Assembly (NCBI RefSeq): GCF_001205715.1
Contig: NZ_AQQZ01000001.1
Span: 124,001-188,000, forward strand
Source: Pseudaestuariivita atlantica
Lineage (GTDB): Bacteria; Pseudomonadota; Alphaproteobacteria; Rhodobacterales; Rhodobacteraceae
DNA: 64,000 bases
Reading direction: 5' to 3'
Made by a program: the position numbers and the translations under genes. The notes under the pieces are model-generated. The model saw nothing but the letters and a program-made list of their open reading frames with translations. It searched no databases and was not told where the DNA came from. Shown here piece by piece: positions 26,584-35,586 of the stretch; positions within the stretch are counted from its first letter, which is position 1, and every line of letters starts with the position of its first letter.

Positions 26584-27432
26584 TTACTCGCCGCACAGCG
26601 CCGGATCTTCCGCGCAACCCGACCCGGTCCCGACGCCCAGATCGACGTTCCCGCCGGTGTCGCCTTCGTAGGGATCATACTCTTCCTCGGTATGAATTTC
26701 CCCGATCCGCCGCTCCAGGTCCTTGAAACCACGCTCTTCTCTCTGCGTGTCCAGCAGCAGCCACTTTTCCCGCACCCGGATATATTCCTCGATCTCCGGG
26801 ATCGACGGGTTCGACGCGCGAATGAAAGACCGCGTCTGCCGCATCAGGCCCTGCAGCCTCTCGGGCGGGGCCTTCGACAGGTCGCGCGCCGGGGCGTCCC
26901 AGCGCGGACCGCCCAGGTATACGGCAGCAAACATTATTTTCGCCTTCAGCTCCCGCGTGCCCCCGACCCTCAGCGCGTCATAGAACATCCGGTGCGTGTT
27001 CTCCCACGTCCGCGCGTGGTACTCCGACCCTTCCTCGTTCCCGATCCCGCAATAGGCGTCGTGCACCGCCGCGGCGTTGACGACCGACGGATCGGTGGGC
27101 GAGCCGACGATGGGCACGAACAACAAGGGGATCGAGGCGCCGTCGGTCAGCGTGTCGCGCGGCGCGACCCATGTCGCGTTGCGCCCGTCGGTGAAGGACA
27201 AGCCATTGGCCGTGCGATAGAATTTCGCGGCACGCCCCGGTATCCGGACGGCTTTCCCGGTGGTCTGGACGGGCGTGTTCACGAACTTGCACGACGGCGC
27301 GCTGCTGCCGCGGCAGAAGGAGGCGGCAAGCGCGATCTCGGCGTCCCGCAGTTGCTCTTGTGTCGCGAAATAGGCCGGGCCACATCCCGACAGGGCGATC
27401 AGGGCCGCAATAGGCCAAACTCGTTTCGTCAT
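26584..27432 (-). CDS. DUF1353 lipoprotein
   Basis: 282 residues. A lipoprotein signal (KRVWPIAALIALSGC, lipobox LSGC near residue 17) is followed by a DUF1353 domain with LTDGASIPLLFVPIVGSP and NAAAVHDAYC. DUF1353 is common in tailed phages and in bacterial proteins. The C-terminal part is charged (EYIRVREKWLLLDTQREERG). No phage genes surround it, so a domesticated envelope protein is more likely than a prophage remnant. Start 27432 is chosen because it gives the signal peptide; the upstream start 27462 would spoil it. Confidence 0.78.
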   Translation of the reverse strand: MTKRVWPIAALIALSGCGPAYFATQEQLRDAEIALAASFCRGSSAPSCKFVNTPVQTTGKAVRIPGRAAKFYRTANGLSFTDGRNATWVAPRDTLTDGASIPLLFVPIVGSPTDPSVVNAAAVHDAYCGIGNEEGSEYHARTWENTHRMFYDALRVGGTRELKAKIMFAAVYLGGPRWDAPARDLSKAPPERLQGLMRQTRSFIRASNPSIPEIEEYIRVREKWLLLDTQREERGFKDLERRIGEIHTEEEYDPYEGDTGGNVDLGVGTGSGCAEDPALCGE

Positions 27433-27677
27433 TTTATACCTACCTGTAAATTCAGATGCCAAACACGTGGCGGGTGATGCAATTGGTGAGGGATACTAGG
27501 GAAATCTCGATCCGGTTCAAGTGGAGGAGGGCGCGCAGCGGCAAGTGACGATGCGTCGCGCACCCGTTTGCCGGGTTCGCGGGCACCACGCGAACGCACC
27601 CGCGGGCGCAAGCCGGTGGACGGCGGGGTTGCAAGGCGCTAACAGCACCCCGCACGCAGACCACGAGGAGAGCCGCG

Positions 27678-29033
27678 ATGTCCGGCCATGGCACCCCGAT
27701 CCCGATGACCTCGCATCCCGTGACGGGACTTGCCGGCGAGGCGCATGTTCCGGGGGACAAGTCGATCTCGCACCGGTCGCTGATCCTCGGCGCGCTCAGC
27801 GTGGGCGAGACGCGGGTGACGGGGCTTCTGGAAGGCGACGACGTGCTGGACACGGCGGGCGCGATGCGGGCCTTCGGGGCCGAGGTGGTGCGCGAGGCGG
27901 ACGGCACGTGGCGGATCAACGGCGTGGGCGTCGGCGGGTTCGCCGAACCTGACCAAGTGATCGATTGCGGCAATTCCGGCACCGGCGTGCGGCTGATCAT
28001 GGGGGCGATGGCGACCTCTCCCATCACGGCGACCTTCACGGGCGACGCCTCGCTCAATTCGCGGCCCATGGCGCGGGTGACCGATCCGCTTTCGCTGTTC
28101 GGGGCGCAGGCGCATGGCCGTTGGGGCGGGCGCCTGCCCATGACCATCGTCGGCGCGCGCGACCCGATGCCGGTGCGCTACACGCTGCCCGTCGCCTCGG
28201 CGCAGGTGAAATCGGCGGTCCTGCTGGCGGGCCTCAACGCGCCCGGCGAGACGGTGGTGATCGAGGGCGAAGCCACCCGCGACCATACCGAGCGGATGCT
28301 GGCGGGCTTTGGCGCGACGCTGAATGTCGAGGACACCAAAGAAGGCCGCGTCATCACGTTGCAGGGCCAGCCCGACCTGCAACCGCAGACCATCGTCGTG
28401 CCGCGTGATCCGTCCTCGGCCGCGTTCCCCGTCTGCGCGGCGATTATTACGCCCGGCTCGGACGTGTTGGTCCCGAATATCGGGCTGAACCCGACCCGCG
28501 CGGGGCTTTACACCACGCTGAAGGAAATGGGCGCGGACCTGACGTTCGAGAACATGCGCGAGGAAGGCGGCGAGCCGGTGGCCGACCTGCGCGCGCGGTT
28601 CTCTCCCGACCTGAAAGGGATCGAGGTCGACCCCGCCCGCGCGGCCAGCATGATCGACGAATACCCCGTCCTGTCCTGCGTCGCCGCCTGTGCCGAGGGC
28701 CGGACAATCATGCGCGGCGTCAAGGAGTTGCGCGTCAAGGAAAGCGACCGGATCGACGCGATGGCGCAGGGCCTGCGCGCCAATGGCGTCACGGTCGAGG
28801 AAGGCGAGGATTGGTGGATCGTCGAAGGCCGTGGCGCGGGCGGCGTGCCGGGCGGCGCGACCGTCGAAAGCCGCCTCGACCACCGGATCGCGATGTCCTT
28901 CATGGTGCTGGGCATGGCCGCGCAAAACGCGATCACGGTCGATGACGGCACGCCCATCGCGACCTCCTTCCCGATCTTCGAGGGCCTCATGGCGGGGCTG
29001 GGCGCGGACCTGCGACGCGGCGCGGGCGCGTGA
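27678..29033 (+). CDS. aroA: 3-phosphoshikimate 1-carboxyvinyltransferase (EPSP synthase)
   Basis: Sixth step of the shikimate pathway. 451 residues. The sequence follows the class II (CP4-like) pattern: [66 protein letters not shown] and [15 protein letters not shown]. Where CP4 has Ala100, this protein has Gly (NSGTG), the residue associated with glyphosate sensitivity. A GAGGAGAG site precedes the ATG. The stop overlaps the next gene by 4 bp (GTGA). Confidence 0.95.
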   Translation: MSGHGTPIPMTSHPVTGLAGEAHVPGDKSISHRSLILGALSVGETRVTGLLEGDDVLDTAGAMRAFGAEVVREADGTWRINGVGVGGFAEPDQVIDCGNSGTGVRLIMGAMATSPITATFTGDASLNSRPMARVTDPLSLFGAQAHGRWGGRLPMTIVGARDPMPVRYTLPVASAQVKSAVLLAGLNAPGETVVIEGEATRDHTERMLAGFGATLNVEDTKEGRVITLQGQPDLQPQTIVVPRDPSSAAFPVCAAIITPGSDVLVPNIGLNPTRAGLYTTLKEMGADLTFENMREEGGEPVADLRARFSPDLKGIEVDPARAASMIDEYPVLSCVAACAEGRTIMRGVKELRVKESDRIDAMAQGLRANGVTVEEGEDWWIVEGRGAGGVPGGATVESRLDHRIAMSFMVLGMAAQNAITVDDGTPIATSFPIFEGLMAGLGADLRRGAGA

Positions 29034-29533
29034 GGCGGCTGATCGACGCCACGCGCCTTCCGGTCCGCTGGGCCGGGCTGACCCTTGTGCTGTACCTCGT
29101 GCTGGCGGGGATGGTGTTCTTCTGGCTGGTGCCCCATTCCGGCGGTCGCCTGCCGCTGGACGTGCGGTTCCCGACCTATTCGGTCGGCGAAGCCTCGACC
29201 TACCTGCAGCTTCTGCCGTTCTACGCCCGCGACATCTATGCCGGGCCGGTCTTCTGGGTCGACATGCTGTTCCCGCCCGCGCTGGGCGTGACGCTGGCGC
29301 TGTGGTTGAAGGCCTGGGGCGTGACGCTGTGGCGGGTGGGGCCGCTGGCCTACGTGCTGGCAGACTGGTCGGAAAACTTTCTTGTCGGCAGGCTTCTGGC
29401 CGGTCTGCCGGACCTGCCGTCGGTCGAATTGATCCAGATGGCATCCTACGCGACACTGGGCAAGTTCGTGGCGCTGGTCTGCACGCTGGCGCTTTTGCTC
29501 GTGACGGTCTTGCGGGAGAGGATGAATGACTGA
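29030..29533 (+). CDS. Four-helix membrane protein of unknown function
   Basis: 167 residues with a GTG start overlapping the aroA stop. Four membrane segments: [20 protein letters not shown], a middle pair around [19 protein letters not shown] and [11 protein letters not shown], and a final [16 protein letters not shown]. The loop between segments 1 and 2 contains [20 protein letters not shown] do not recognise the family. Translational coupling to aroA, and cmk downstream, place it in a housekeeping operon. Confidence 0.75.
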   Translation: MRRLIDATRLPVRWAGLTLVLYLVLAGMVFFWLVPHSGGRLPLDVRFPTYSVGEASTYLQLLPFYARDIYAGPVFWVDMLFPPALGVTLALWLKAWGVTLWRVGPLAYVLADWSENFLVGRLLAGLPDLPSVELIQMASYATLGKFVALVCTLALLLVTVLRERMND

Positions 29534-29584
29534 CGGAAGCTGCCTGCGCACGCATGTCCGGCACCGGGCCACCGGGGTGGCCGC

Positions 29585-30190
29585 GTGAGCTTTACCGTTG
29601 CGATCGACGGACCGGCAGCGTCGGGCAAGGGCACGATCGCGCGCGCGGTGGCGGCGCGGTTCGGGTTCGCGCATCTTGATACCGGGCTGCTGTATCGCGC
29701 GGTTGGGGCGCGGACGCTTCTGGGCGAAGAACCCGAGGTCGCGGCGCGGGCGCTCAGGGCCGAGGACCTCGACAACGAGGACCTGCGCACGCCCGAGGTC
29801 GCGCAGGCGGCAAGCCGGGTGGCGGCGATCCCCGAGGTGCGCGCCGCGCTGGTCGATTTCCAGCGCAGTTTCGCGATGCGCGCGGGCGGCGCGGTACTGG
29901 ACGGGCGCGACATCGGCACCGTGATCTGTCCCGAGGCCGACGTGAAGCTGTTCGTCACGGCCAGCGCCGAGGTCCGCGCCCGCCGCCGCCATGCCGAACT
30001 GGTGGGCAAGGGCCATGACGTCACGCCGGGGCAGGTGCTGGCCGATATCCGCGAACGCGATGCGCGGGATGCGGGGCGGGCGGATGCACCGATGGTCGCG
30101 GCGGAGGATGCGATGCATCTCGACACCTCGACGCTCGACATCGACGCCGCGGTCGAGGCCGCCTGCGCCGAGGTCGCGCGCCACCGCTAA
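29585..30190 (+). CDS. cmk: Cytidylate kinase
   Basis: Phosphorylates CMP and dCMP. 201 residues with the P-loop [15 protein letters not shown] (residues 9-23), [11 protein letters not shown] and the [22 protein letters not shown] signature. GTG start at 29585. Part of the aroA-cmk group that in alphaproteobacteria normally leads to rpsA. Here rpsA follows about 3.1 kb later, separated by four other genes. Confidence 0.94.
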   Translation: MSFTVAIDGPAASGKGTIARAVAARFGFAHLDTGLLYRAVGARTLLGEEPEVAARALRAEDLDNEDLRTPEVAQAASRVAAIPEVRAALVDFQRSFAMRAGGAVLDGRDIGTVICPEADVKLFVTASAEVRARRRHAELVGKGHDVTPGQVLADIRERDARDAGRADAPMVAAEDAMHLDTSTLDIDAAVEAACAEVARHR

Positions 30191-30220
30191 GCGCTTGCGC
30201 TTTGCGCGGGATGGGCGAAC

Positions 30221-31450
30221 ATGGCGCCCATGTCCGATACCACGATCACCTGTCCCCATTGCCAGTCCGACATCGCGCTGAGCGAACAGCTTGCCGGCCC
30301 CTTGCTGGCCGAGGCGCGCAAGGAGTTTGCCGCCCGCGAAGAGGCGCTGGCCAAGCGGTTGCGTGCCGAGGCCGCCGCCGAAGCGGCTGCGGCGCAGGCC
30401 GCGGAACTGGCCGAGTTGAAGGCGCGCAGCGCTGCCGAGGCGCAGGCGCGGGCGCGCGAGATGGAAGAGATGCGCGCCGCCCAGAAAGTGCAGGCCGAGC
30501 AACTGGCCGCCGCGCAGAAGGCGCAGGCCGCCGCGATCCGCCGCGAGCGGGAGCTGGAAGAGCGCGAACGCGCGCTCGATCTTGCGGTCGAGACCAAGCT
30601 GGCGGAGGCCGTGACTGCCGAACGCGCCCGGCTCGCATCCGAGGCGGAGCTGGCGCTGAAGGCGCGGCTGGAGGCGGCGGACGAGGCGAGTGCCTTGAAG
30701 CTGGCCGAGAAGGATCAGCAGCTCGAAGGCCTGCGCCGCCAGCTGGAGGCCGCGCAACGGCGGGCCGAGAAGGGATCGCAACAATTGCAGGGCGAGGCGG
30801 CGGAGGTCGTGCTGGAGGATCGGCTGGCGGCGGCCTTTCCGCTCGACGTGCTGGCACCCGTGCCCAAGGGCATCCGGGGCGCCGATTGCGTGCAGCAGGT
30901 GGCGGGACCGGCGGGACCGGCGGGCGCGATCCTGTGGGAATCGAAGCGGACCGAGAACTGGTCGCCCGGCTGGTTGCCGAAACTGCGCGAAGACATGCGC
31001 GCGGCGGGCGCGGACCTTGCCGTCCTGACCTCCCGCGCGCTGCCCGAGGGCGTGGGATCGTTCCAGCAGATAGACGGCGTCTGGGTCACGGCCCCCGCCC
31101 ACGCGATCCCGCTGGCGAGCGTCTTGCGGCAGGGGTTGATCGAGGTGGCGCTGGCGCGCGGCCAGAGGGAAGGGCAGGCGACCAAGGCCGAGATGATCTT
31201 TGACTACATCACCGGCCCGCAATTCCGCGCGCGGGTGGAGGCGGTGGTCGAGAAGTTCGATGCCCTGCGCGAGGATCTGCGGCGCGAGCAGAAGACCATG
31301 ACCTCGCTCTGGGCCAAGCGCGAGAAGGCGCTGGGCGTGGCCGAGGATGCGATGATCGGGATGTACGGCGATTTTCAGGGCATCGCGGGCGCGGCGGTGG
31401 CCGATATCGAGGGGCTGGACCTGCCGCTGCTGGAGGATGGCGAGGACTGA
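30221..31450 (+). CDS. DUF2130 coiled-coil protein
   Basis: About 409 residues (a start three codons later, ATG 30230, is equally possible). An N-terminal zinc-ribbon-like CPHCQSDIALSEQLAG is followed by a long Ala/Glu/Arg-rich coiled coil (residues about 25-195). The DUF2130 domain (LPEGVGSFQQIDGVWV and the preceding ILWESKRTENWSPGWLPKLR) has a nuclease-like (PD-D/ExK) pattern, with the EXK in WESKRT. The function is not established; DNA binding or cleavage is an inference. Confidence 0.85.
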   Translation: MAPMSDTTITCPHCQSDIALSEQLAGPLLAEARKEFAAREEALAKRLRAEAAAEAAAAQAAELAELKARSAAEAQARAREMEEMRAAQKVQAEQLAAAQKAQAAAIRRERELEERERALDLAVETKLAEAVTAERARLASEAELALKARLEAADEASALKLAEKDQQLEGLRRQLEAAQRRAEKGSQQLQGEAAEVVLEDRLAAAFPLDVLAPVPKGIRGADCVQQVAGPAGPAGAILWESKRTENWSPGWLPKLREDMRAAGADLAVLTSRALPEGVGSFQQIDGVWVTAPAHAIPLASVLRQGLIEVALARGQREGQATKAEMIFDYITGPQFRARVEAVVEKFDALREDLRREQKTMTSLWAKREKALGVAEDAMIGMYGDFQGIAGAAVADIEGLDLPLLEDGED

Positions 31451-31538
31451 ACCGCTCGCGCCGCGTTCACCGCATCGTGGCTCGCCTTTGATCGGAAATG
31501 GGGTAGGCTGGGGCGGTCCCTTGCCACGGAGCCTGCCG

Positions 31539-32108
31539 ATGATCCGCCTGACCCTTGCCGCCCTGATCGCCGCGCTGCCCCTTGTCGCGGGCGCGCAATC
31601 CGCCGACCCCGCGCCGGAGGCGGTGCCCGAGCCGGAGGCCGAGGTCGCGGCGGAACCGCCCATGACCCTGCCGCGCCTGATCGCCATCGTGCAGGCCGTC
31701 GATCCCGAGGCTCTGGTGCGGGGCACCGTGGTGCAATTCACCGTCGCGGACGTGCCCGTCCTGATCATCACCGACCCGGTCGCTGACCGGATGCGCGCGA
31801 TGGTCCCGATCCGCAGCGCCGAGGGGCTGGAACCCGACGAGTTGATGCGGCTGATGCAGGCCAATTTCGACACCGCGCTCGATGCGCGATACGCCGTGGC
31901 GCGGGGGCGGTTGTGGGGTGTCTACATCCATCCGCTGTCGCCCCTGAAAAAGAACCAGCTGCTGTCCGGCCTCGCCCAGACGGTGGCCGTCGCCCAGACC
32001 TATGGCACGCTCTATTCCGGGGGTGCGGTGGTGTTCGGGGGCGGGGATTCCGACGGGATCTACCGCGACCTGCTGCGCGACCTGCTGAAGAAGGGCGAGG
32101 ATATCTGA
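31539..32108 (+). CDS. Secreted protein with chaperone-like (YbjN/CesT-like) domain
   Basis: 189 residues. Signal peptide MIRLTLAALIAALPLVAGAQS, then a Pro/Glu-rich linker (APEAVPEPEAEVAAEPP). The globular domain follows (VVQFTVADVPVLIITDP, DELMRLMQANFDTALDARYAV, LWGVYIHPLSPL), resembling the alpha/beta fold of YbjN and type III chaperones. Periplasmic location predicted. Function unknown. Gly-rich stretch GGAVVFGGGDSDG near the end. Confidence 0.72.
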   Translation: MIRLTLAALIAALPLVAGAQSADPAPEAVPEPEAEVAAEPPMTLPRLIAIVQAVDPEALVRGTVVQFTVADVPVLIITDPVADRMRAMVPIRSAEGLEPDELMRLMQANFDTALDARYAVARGRLWGVYIHPLSPLKKNQLLSGLAQTVAVAQTYGTLYSGGAVVFGGGDSDGIYRDLLRDLLKKGEDI

Positions 32109-32138
32109 GACCGGGGCAGGGTAACCCGGCGCAGGGGG

Positions 32139-32154
32139 GTAACCCGCGGGTTAC
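32139..32154. repeat. 16-bp perfect palindrome downstream of the secreted-protein gene
   Basis: GTAACCCGCGGGTTAC is self-complementary and is preceded at 32120 by a shorter GGGTAACCC copy. It lies 31 bp after the stop of the plus-strand gene and 70 bp before the end of the convergent BLUF gene. It has no U-tract. Transcript-end hairpin or binding site; unresolved. Confidence 0.4.
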
Positions 32155-32223
32155 GTGGAAAGAACTGTTTAACAGCGGCGCCGTTTGCCGGGGTGCCGTT
32201 CACCTTTTCTCAACCACCGAGCG

Positions 32224-32646
32224 TCAAGCGACGTGGCTTGTCCCGCGCCGGAAGCTGGCATTGGCGATCATGAAGACGATCAGGTCGAACGGGTCGTCGA
32301 CCTGCAGCGGCCCGTCATCGTCGGGCAGGGCCAGAAGATCGCCCAGCGACAGCGCGTCGTCACCCAGCCACGCAATCTGCCAGTCCCCCAGCCGCGGCGC
32401 GTCCAGCGCGCCGGATGTCTGGACCGTGAGGTCACCGTGACGCGGGTCGCAAGAGATCACGGGCAGCAGGTGGTCGATCGCCGCCTTCGGGCCTTCGAGA
32501 TACTGGATGAAATGCCCGCCCTCGCGGTGCAGGAACCCGGTCACGCCAAGCGCCGCGTTGTTGCGGCGCGCGACGGCGAGGATGTCGGCATGCGCGGGAT
32601 CGTCGGGCGCGATCCGGGCGCGGCTGGTATAAAGACAGAAATGCAT
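32224..32646 (-). CDS. BLUF-domain blue-light photoreceptor
   Basis: A 140-residue stand-alone BLUF protein that binds FAD and signals blue light through a rearranged hydrogen-bond network. The key residues are in the expected spacing: Tyr6 (CLYTSRA), Asn30 (RRNNAALGVTGFL) and Gln48 (HFIQYLEGP), as in AppA Tyr21/Asn45/Gln63. The cap region WQIAWLG carries Trp. No effector domain is fused, so it must act on a partner protein. No obvious partner is adjacent. The C-terminal helix region FDLIVFMIANA may mediate that interaction. Confidence 0.92.
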   Translation of the reverse strand: MHFCLYTSRARIAPDDPAHADILAVARRNNAALGVTGFLHREGGHFIQYLEGPKAAIDHLLPVISCDPRHGDLTVQTSGALDAPRLGDWQIAWLGDDALSLGDLLALPDDDGPLQVDDPFDLIVFMIANASFRRGTSHVA

Positions 32647-32704
32647 GGGCGGCCTCCTTCCCGCCGTTCTGCCCCTGCCGGGATTAAGGCCCGGTAAACG
32701 CGGC

Positions 32705-32968
32705 TCAGCCGAAGATGTCGGGGTCGAGCACGGTGCCGGATTGCGCGGCGCCGGCCACTTCGTCGTTCACGCGCGTGTCGGCGTCGGGGTCGATCGTGGG
32801 GCGGTAGGCCGACCAGTCGATGCGGTCGTCGCCGTTCTCACCGTACAACATGTCGCCGTCGGCATCGGGATCGACCGAGTTGGGGTTGTCGGCACGGGTG
32901 TAGGGATCGACCGAACCCTGCACGCCGTTGCCTGTGCCGTGGAATTGAAATGTGTCAGAGCCGAACAT
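32705..32968 (-). CDS. Small acidic protein with Asp-Pro/Gly repeats
   Basis: 87 residues, very acidic, no signal peptide. It contains NSVDPDADGDMLYGENGDDR, TIDPDADTRV and a final GTVLDPDIFG. The GENGDDRIDW stretch resembles a single RTX-type calcium-binding turn. Unrecognised family. Start ATG 32968 preceded by AGGAAGA. It shares orientation with the BLUF gene 58 bp downstream, so cotranscription is possible. Confidence 0.55.
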   Translation of the reverse strand: MFGSDTFQFHGTGNGVQGSVDPYTRADNPNSVDPDADGDMLYGENGDDRIDWSAYRPTIDPDADTRVNDEVAGAAQSGTVLDPDIFG

Positions 32969-33191
32969 GGGCTGTCTTCCTTGTGAAAATGGGATCGTCT
33001 GAAATGCGATGACCACAGCATGCCCCGCACCGGGGCGCGGCACGAGGCGGGGATTCCCGACCTTTGGCCCGCGGCGGGGTGGGGAATTCCAGACCGTGCC
33101 GGCCCATATGGCGCAAGGCTTGCCAGCGCGGACGGGTATGTATATAGCGAGCGGCGTCAAAGGGGCGGAAAAGCCCGGACACGATCGAGCG

Positions 33192-33222
33192 GGGCCGGAC
33201 TATCCGGCCCTTCGTTTGTTTT
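33192..33222 (+). terminator. Terminator-like hairpin in the rpsA leader
   Basis: GGGCCGGA CTA TCCGGCCC (33192-33210) is directly followed by TTCGTTTGTTTT, an intrinsic-terminator form, 109 bp upstream of rpsA. The 362-bp gap 32969-33330 has no plus-strand gene before it, so the hairpin would sit in the rpsA 5' leader. A weak promoter-like pair (TTGCCA at 33120, TATATAG at 33141) lies just upstream. It could attenuate rpsA transcription. Confidence 0.5.
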
Positions 33223-33330
33223 GGGTCCGTCCCTGACCAACGCAACCCAAAGACCCGCGGACCCAACCGTGCGGCCAGTCACACCTTCGGGCCGAAAGCA
33301 TGGCCCATCGAAAAGGATCATAAACGCCAC

Positions 33331-35007
33331 ATGGCAAACGCAACCATGGAGGAGTTCGAAGCCCTCCTGAACGAAAGCTTCGAAATGGACACGCCCGAAG
33401 AGGGCTCTGTTGTCAAAGGCAAGGTCATCGCGATCGAAGCGGGACAAGCCATCATCGACGTCGGCTACAAGATGGAAGGCCGGGTCGAGCTGAAGGAATT
33501 CGCGGAACCGGGTGAAGCACCGACCGTCGCCGTGGGCGACGAGGTCGAAGTGTACCTGCGGGCCGCAGAAAACGCGCGGGGCGAAGCGGTCATCAGCCGC
33601 GAGATGGCCCGCCGCGAAGAAGCATGGGATCGCCTTGAAAAGGCATATGCCGACGACGCGCGCGTCGAAGGCGCGATCTTTGGCCGGGTCAAGGGTGGCT
33701 TCACCGTCGATCTGGGCGGTGCCGTGGCCTTCCTGCCGGGCTCCCAGGTTGACGTGCGCCCCGTGCGCGACGCGGGCCCGCTGATGGGTCTGAAACAGCC
33801 GTTCCAGATCCTGAAAATGGACCGCCGCCGTGGCAACATCGTTGTCTCGCGCCGTGCGATCCTTGAAGAATCCCGCGCCGAGCAGCGCGCTGAGGTCATC
33901 GGCAAGCTGAACGAGGGCGACGCGGTGGACGGTGTCGTCAAGAACATCACCGAATACGGGGCCTTCGTGGACCTCGGCGGTGTCGACGGCCTGCTGCACG
34001 TGACCGACATGGCATGGCGCCGGGTCAACCACCCGTCGGAAATCCTGTCGATCGGCGAGACGATCAAGGTGCAGGTCATCAAGATCAACAAGGAAACCCA
34101 CCGCATCTCGCTGGGCATGAAGCAGCTGCAGGAAGATCCGTGGGATCTGGTCGCCGCCAAGTACCCGCTGGAATCGGTGCATACCGGCCGCGTCACGAAC
34201 ATCACCGATTACGGTGCCTTCGTGGAGCTGGAGCCGGGCGTCGAGGGCCTTGTGCACGTGTCGGAAATGTCGTGGACCAAGAAGAACGTCCATCCCGGCA
34301 AGATCGTGTCGACGAGCCAAGAAGTCGAAGTCATGGTGCTGGAGATCGACGGTGCCAAGCGCCGCGTCTCGCTGGGTCTGAAGCAGACCATGCGCAACCC
34401 GTGGGAAGTCTTTGCCGAGACGCACCCCGAGGGCACGCAGGTCGAGGGCGAGGTCAAGAACATCACCGAGTTCGGCCTGTTCGTGGGTCTCGAAGGCGAC
34501 ATCGACGGCATGGTGCACCTCAGCGACCTGTCGTGGGACGAGCGTGGCGAGGATGCCATCCAGAACTACCGCAAGGGCGACATGGTCGAGGCCGTGGTGT
34601 CGGAAGTGGATGTCGAGAAAGAGCGCATCTCGCTGTCGATCAAGGCCGTGGGCGGTGACAAGTTCGCCGACGCCGTGGGCGGCGTGAAGCGCGGCTCGAT
34701 CGTCACCGTCGAGGTGACCGCGATCGAGGATGGCGGCATCGAGGTGGAATACGAAGGCATGAAGTCCTTCATCCGCCGCAGCGACCTCAGCCGTGACCGT
34801 GCCGAACAGCGCCCCGAGCGTTTCTCGGTCGGTGACAAGGTCGACGTGCGCGTCACCAATGTCGACAGCAAGACCCGCCGTCTGGGCCTGTCGATCAAGG
34901 CGCGCGAGATCGCCGAAGAGAAGGAAGCCGTGGAACAATACGGTTCGTCCGACTCGGGTGCGTCGCTGGGCGATATCCTTGGCGCGGCATTGAACAAGGA
35001 CGAGTAA
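33331..35007 (+). CDS. rpsA: 30S ribosomal protein S1
   Basis: mRNA-binding ribosomal protein. 558 residues with six S1 (OB-fold) repeats starting near residues 25, 110, 195, 280, 367 and 455. Typical copies read VVKNITEYGAFVDLGGVDGL and VTNITDYGAFVELEPGVEGL. The last repeats are more divergent, as in other S1 proteins. It is followed by a strong terminator and ihfB. A terminator-like hairpin in the leader may regulate it. Confidence 0.97.
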   Translation: MANATMEEFEALLNESFEMDTPEEGSVVKGKVIAIEAGQAIIDVGYKMEGRVELKEFAEPGEAPTVAVGDEVEVYLRAAENARGEAVISREMARREEAWDRLEKAYADDARVEGAIFGRVKGGFTVDLGGAVAFLPGSQVDVRPVRDAGPLMGLKQPFQILKMDRRRGNIVVSRRAILEESRAEQRAEVIGKLNEGDAVDGVVKNITEYGAFVDLGGVDGLLHVTDMAWRRVNHPSEILSIGETIKVQVIKINKETHRISLGMKQLQEDPWDLVAAKYPLESVHTGRVTNITDYGAFVELEPGVEGLVHVSEMSWTKKNVHPGKIVSTSQEVEVMVLEIDGAKRRVSLGLKQTMRNPWEVFAETHPEGTQVEGEVKNITEFGLFVGLEGDIDGMVHLSDLSWDERGEDAIQNYRKGDMVEAVVSEVDVEKERISLSIKAVGGDKFADAVGGVKRGSIVTVEVTAIEDGGIEVEYEGMKSFIRRSDLSRDRAEQRPERFSVGDKVDVRVTNVDSKTRRLGLSIKAREIAEEKEAVEQYGSSDSGASLGDILGAALNKDE

Positions 35008-35038
35008 TTCGTCCGCGATATGTCGCATGACAATCAAG

Positions 35039-35072
35039 CGCCTCGCCCGTCCCGACGGGCGGGGCGTTTTTC
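35039..35072 (+). terminator. Rho-independent terminator of rpsA
   Basis: GCCTCGCCCGTC CC GACGGGCGGGGC forms a GC-rich hairpin directly followed by GTTTTTCG, 32 bp after the rpsA stop. Confidence 0.9.
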
Positions 35073-35291
35073 GTCAAAGCGGGCGAATCAGGGCGCGAGC
35101 GCTAACCGTGATGTGCGGGACAGCGCTGGGTAGATTGGCGATGCGCCGTTTCACCCGGCTGGAAATCGGGGCGGGCAGGCGGCAAATCCGGCAGTTTTTG
35201 TCGCGTTTGCATGGGTTTTCATTTTCGTTCCAACGTCAAATCCCTATAGTCTGTGACGTGGGCACAGCACGACGCCCGGGGGGATGCTGCG

Positions 35292-35573
35292 ATGATCAGA
35301 TCGGAATTGATTCAGAAGATTGCCGATGAAAACCCGCACCTGTACCAGCGTGATGTCGAGCGGATCGTGAACACGATTTTCGAAGAGATCATCGACGCCA
35401 TGTCCCGCGGCGACCGCGTGGAGCTGCGCGGGTTCGGGGCATTTTCGGTCAAGAAGCGCGACGCGCGCACCGGGCGGAACCCGAGGACGGGTGAATCGGT
35501 TGAGGTCGAAGAAAAGCACGTGCCCTTCTTCAAAACGGGCAAGCTGTTGAGGGACCGTCTGAACGGTCACTGA
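35292..35573 (+). CDS. ihfB: Integration host factor beta subunit
   Basis: DNA-bending nucleoid protein that pairs with IhfA. 93 residues. It has [20 protein letters not shown], the beta-arm region [20 protein letters not shown] with the intercalating Pro in RTGRNPRTG, and the tail [15 protein letters not shown]. The Tyr-Gln-Arg-Asp-Val-Glu-Arg helix is of the IhfB rather than HU type. Start 35292 was chosen from homology. Own 284-bp upstream gap, so its own promoter is likely. Confidence 0.94.
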   Translation: MIRSELIQKIADENPHLYQRDVERIVNTIFEEIIDAMSRGDRVELRGFGAFSVKKRDARTGRNPRTGESVEVEEKHVPFFKTGKLLRDRLNGH

Positions 35574-35586
35574 AAAAGGCGGAGCA

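Noticed and set aside
26584-27432. Prophage remnant suggested by DUF1353
   Set aside because: No integrase, terminase, tail or lysis genes and no attachment repeats around it; the protein has a bacterial lipoprotein signal.
28508-31873. Very long minus-strand open frame (about 1120 codons) across aroA, cmk and the DUF2130 gene
   Set aside because: It is antisense to three clearly homologous genes and is open only because of GC-rich codon bias. Its translation is Arg/Ala/Pro/His-rich without domains.
33138-33236. 32-codon leader reading frame before rpsA
   Set aside because: Begins inside the promoter-like element, no Shine-Dalgarno, no regulatory codon run; kept only as a remark in the attenuator finding.
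33157-35037. Long minus-strand open frame opposite rpsA
   Set aside because: Antisense shadow of S1; the repeats in its translation mirror the S1 domains.
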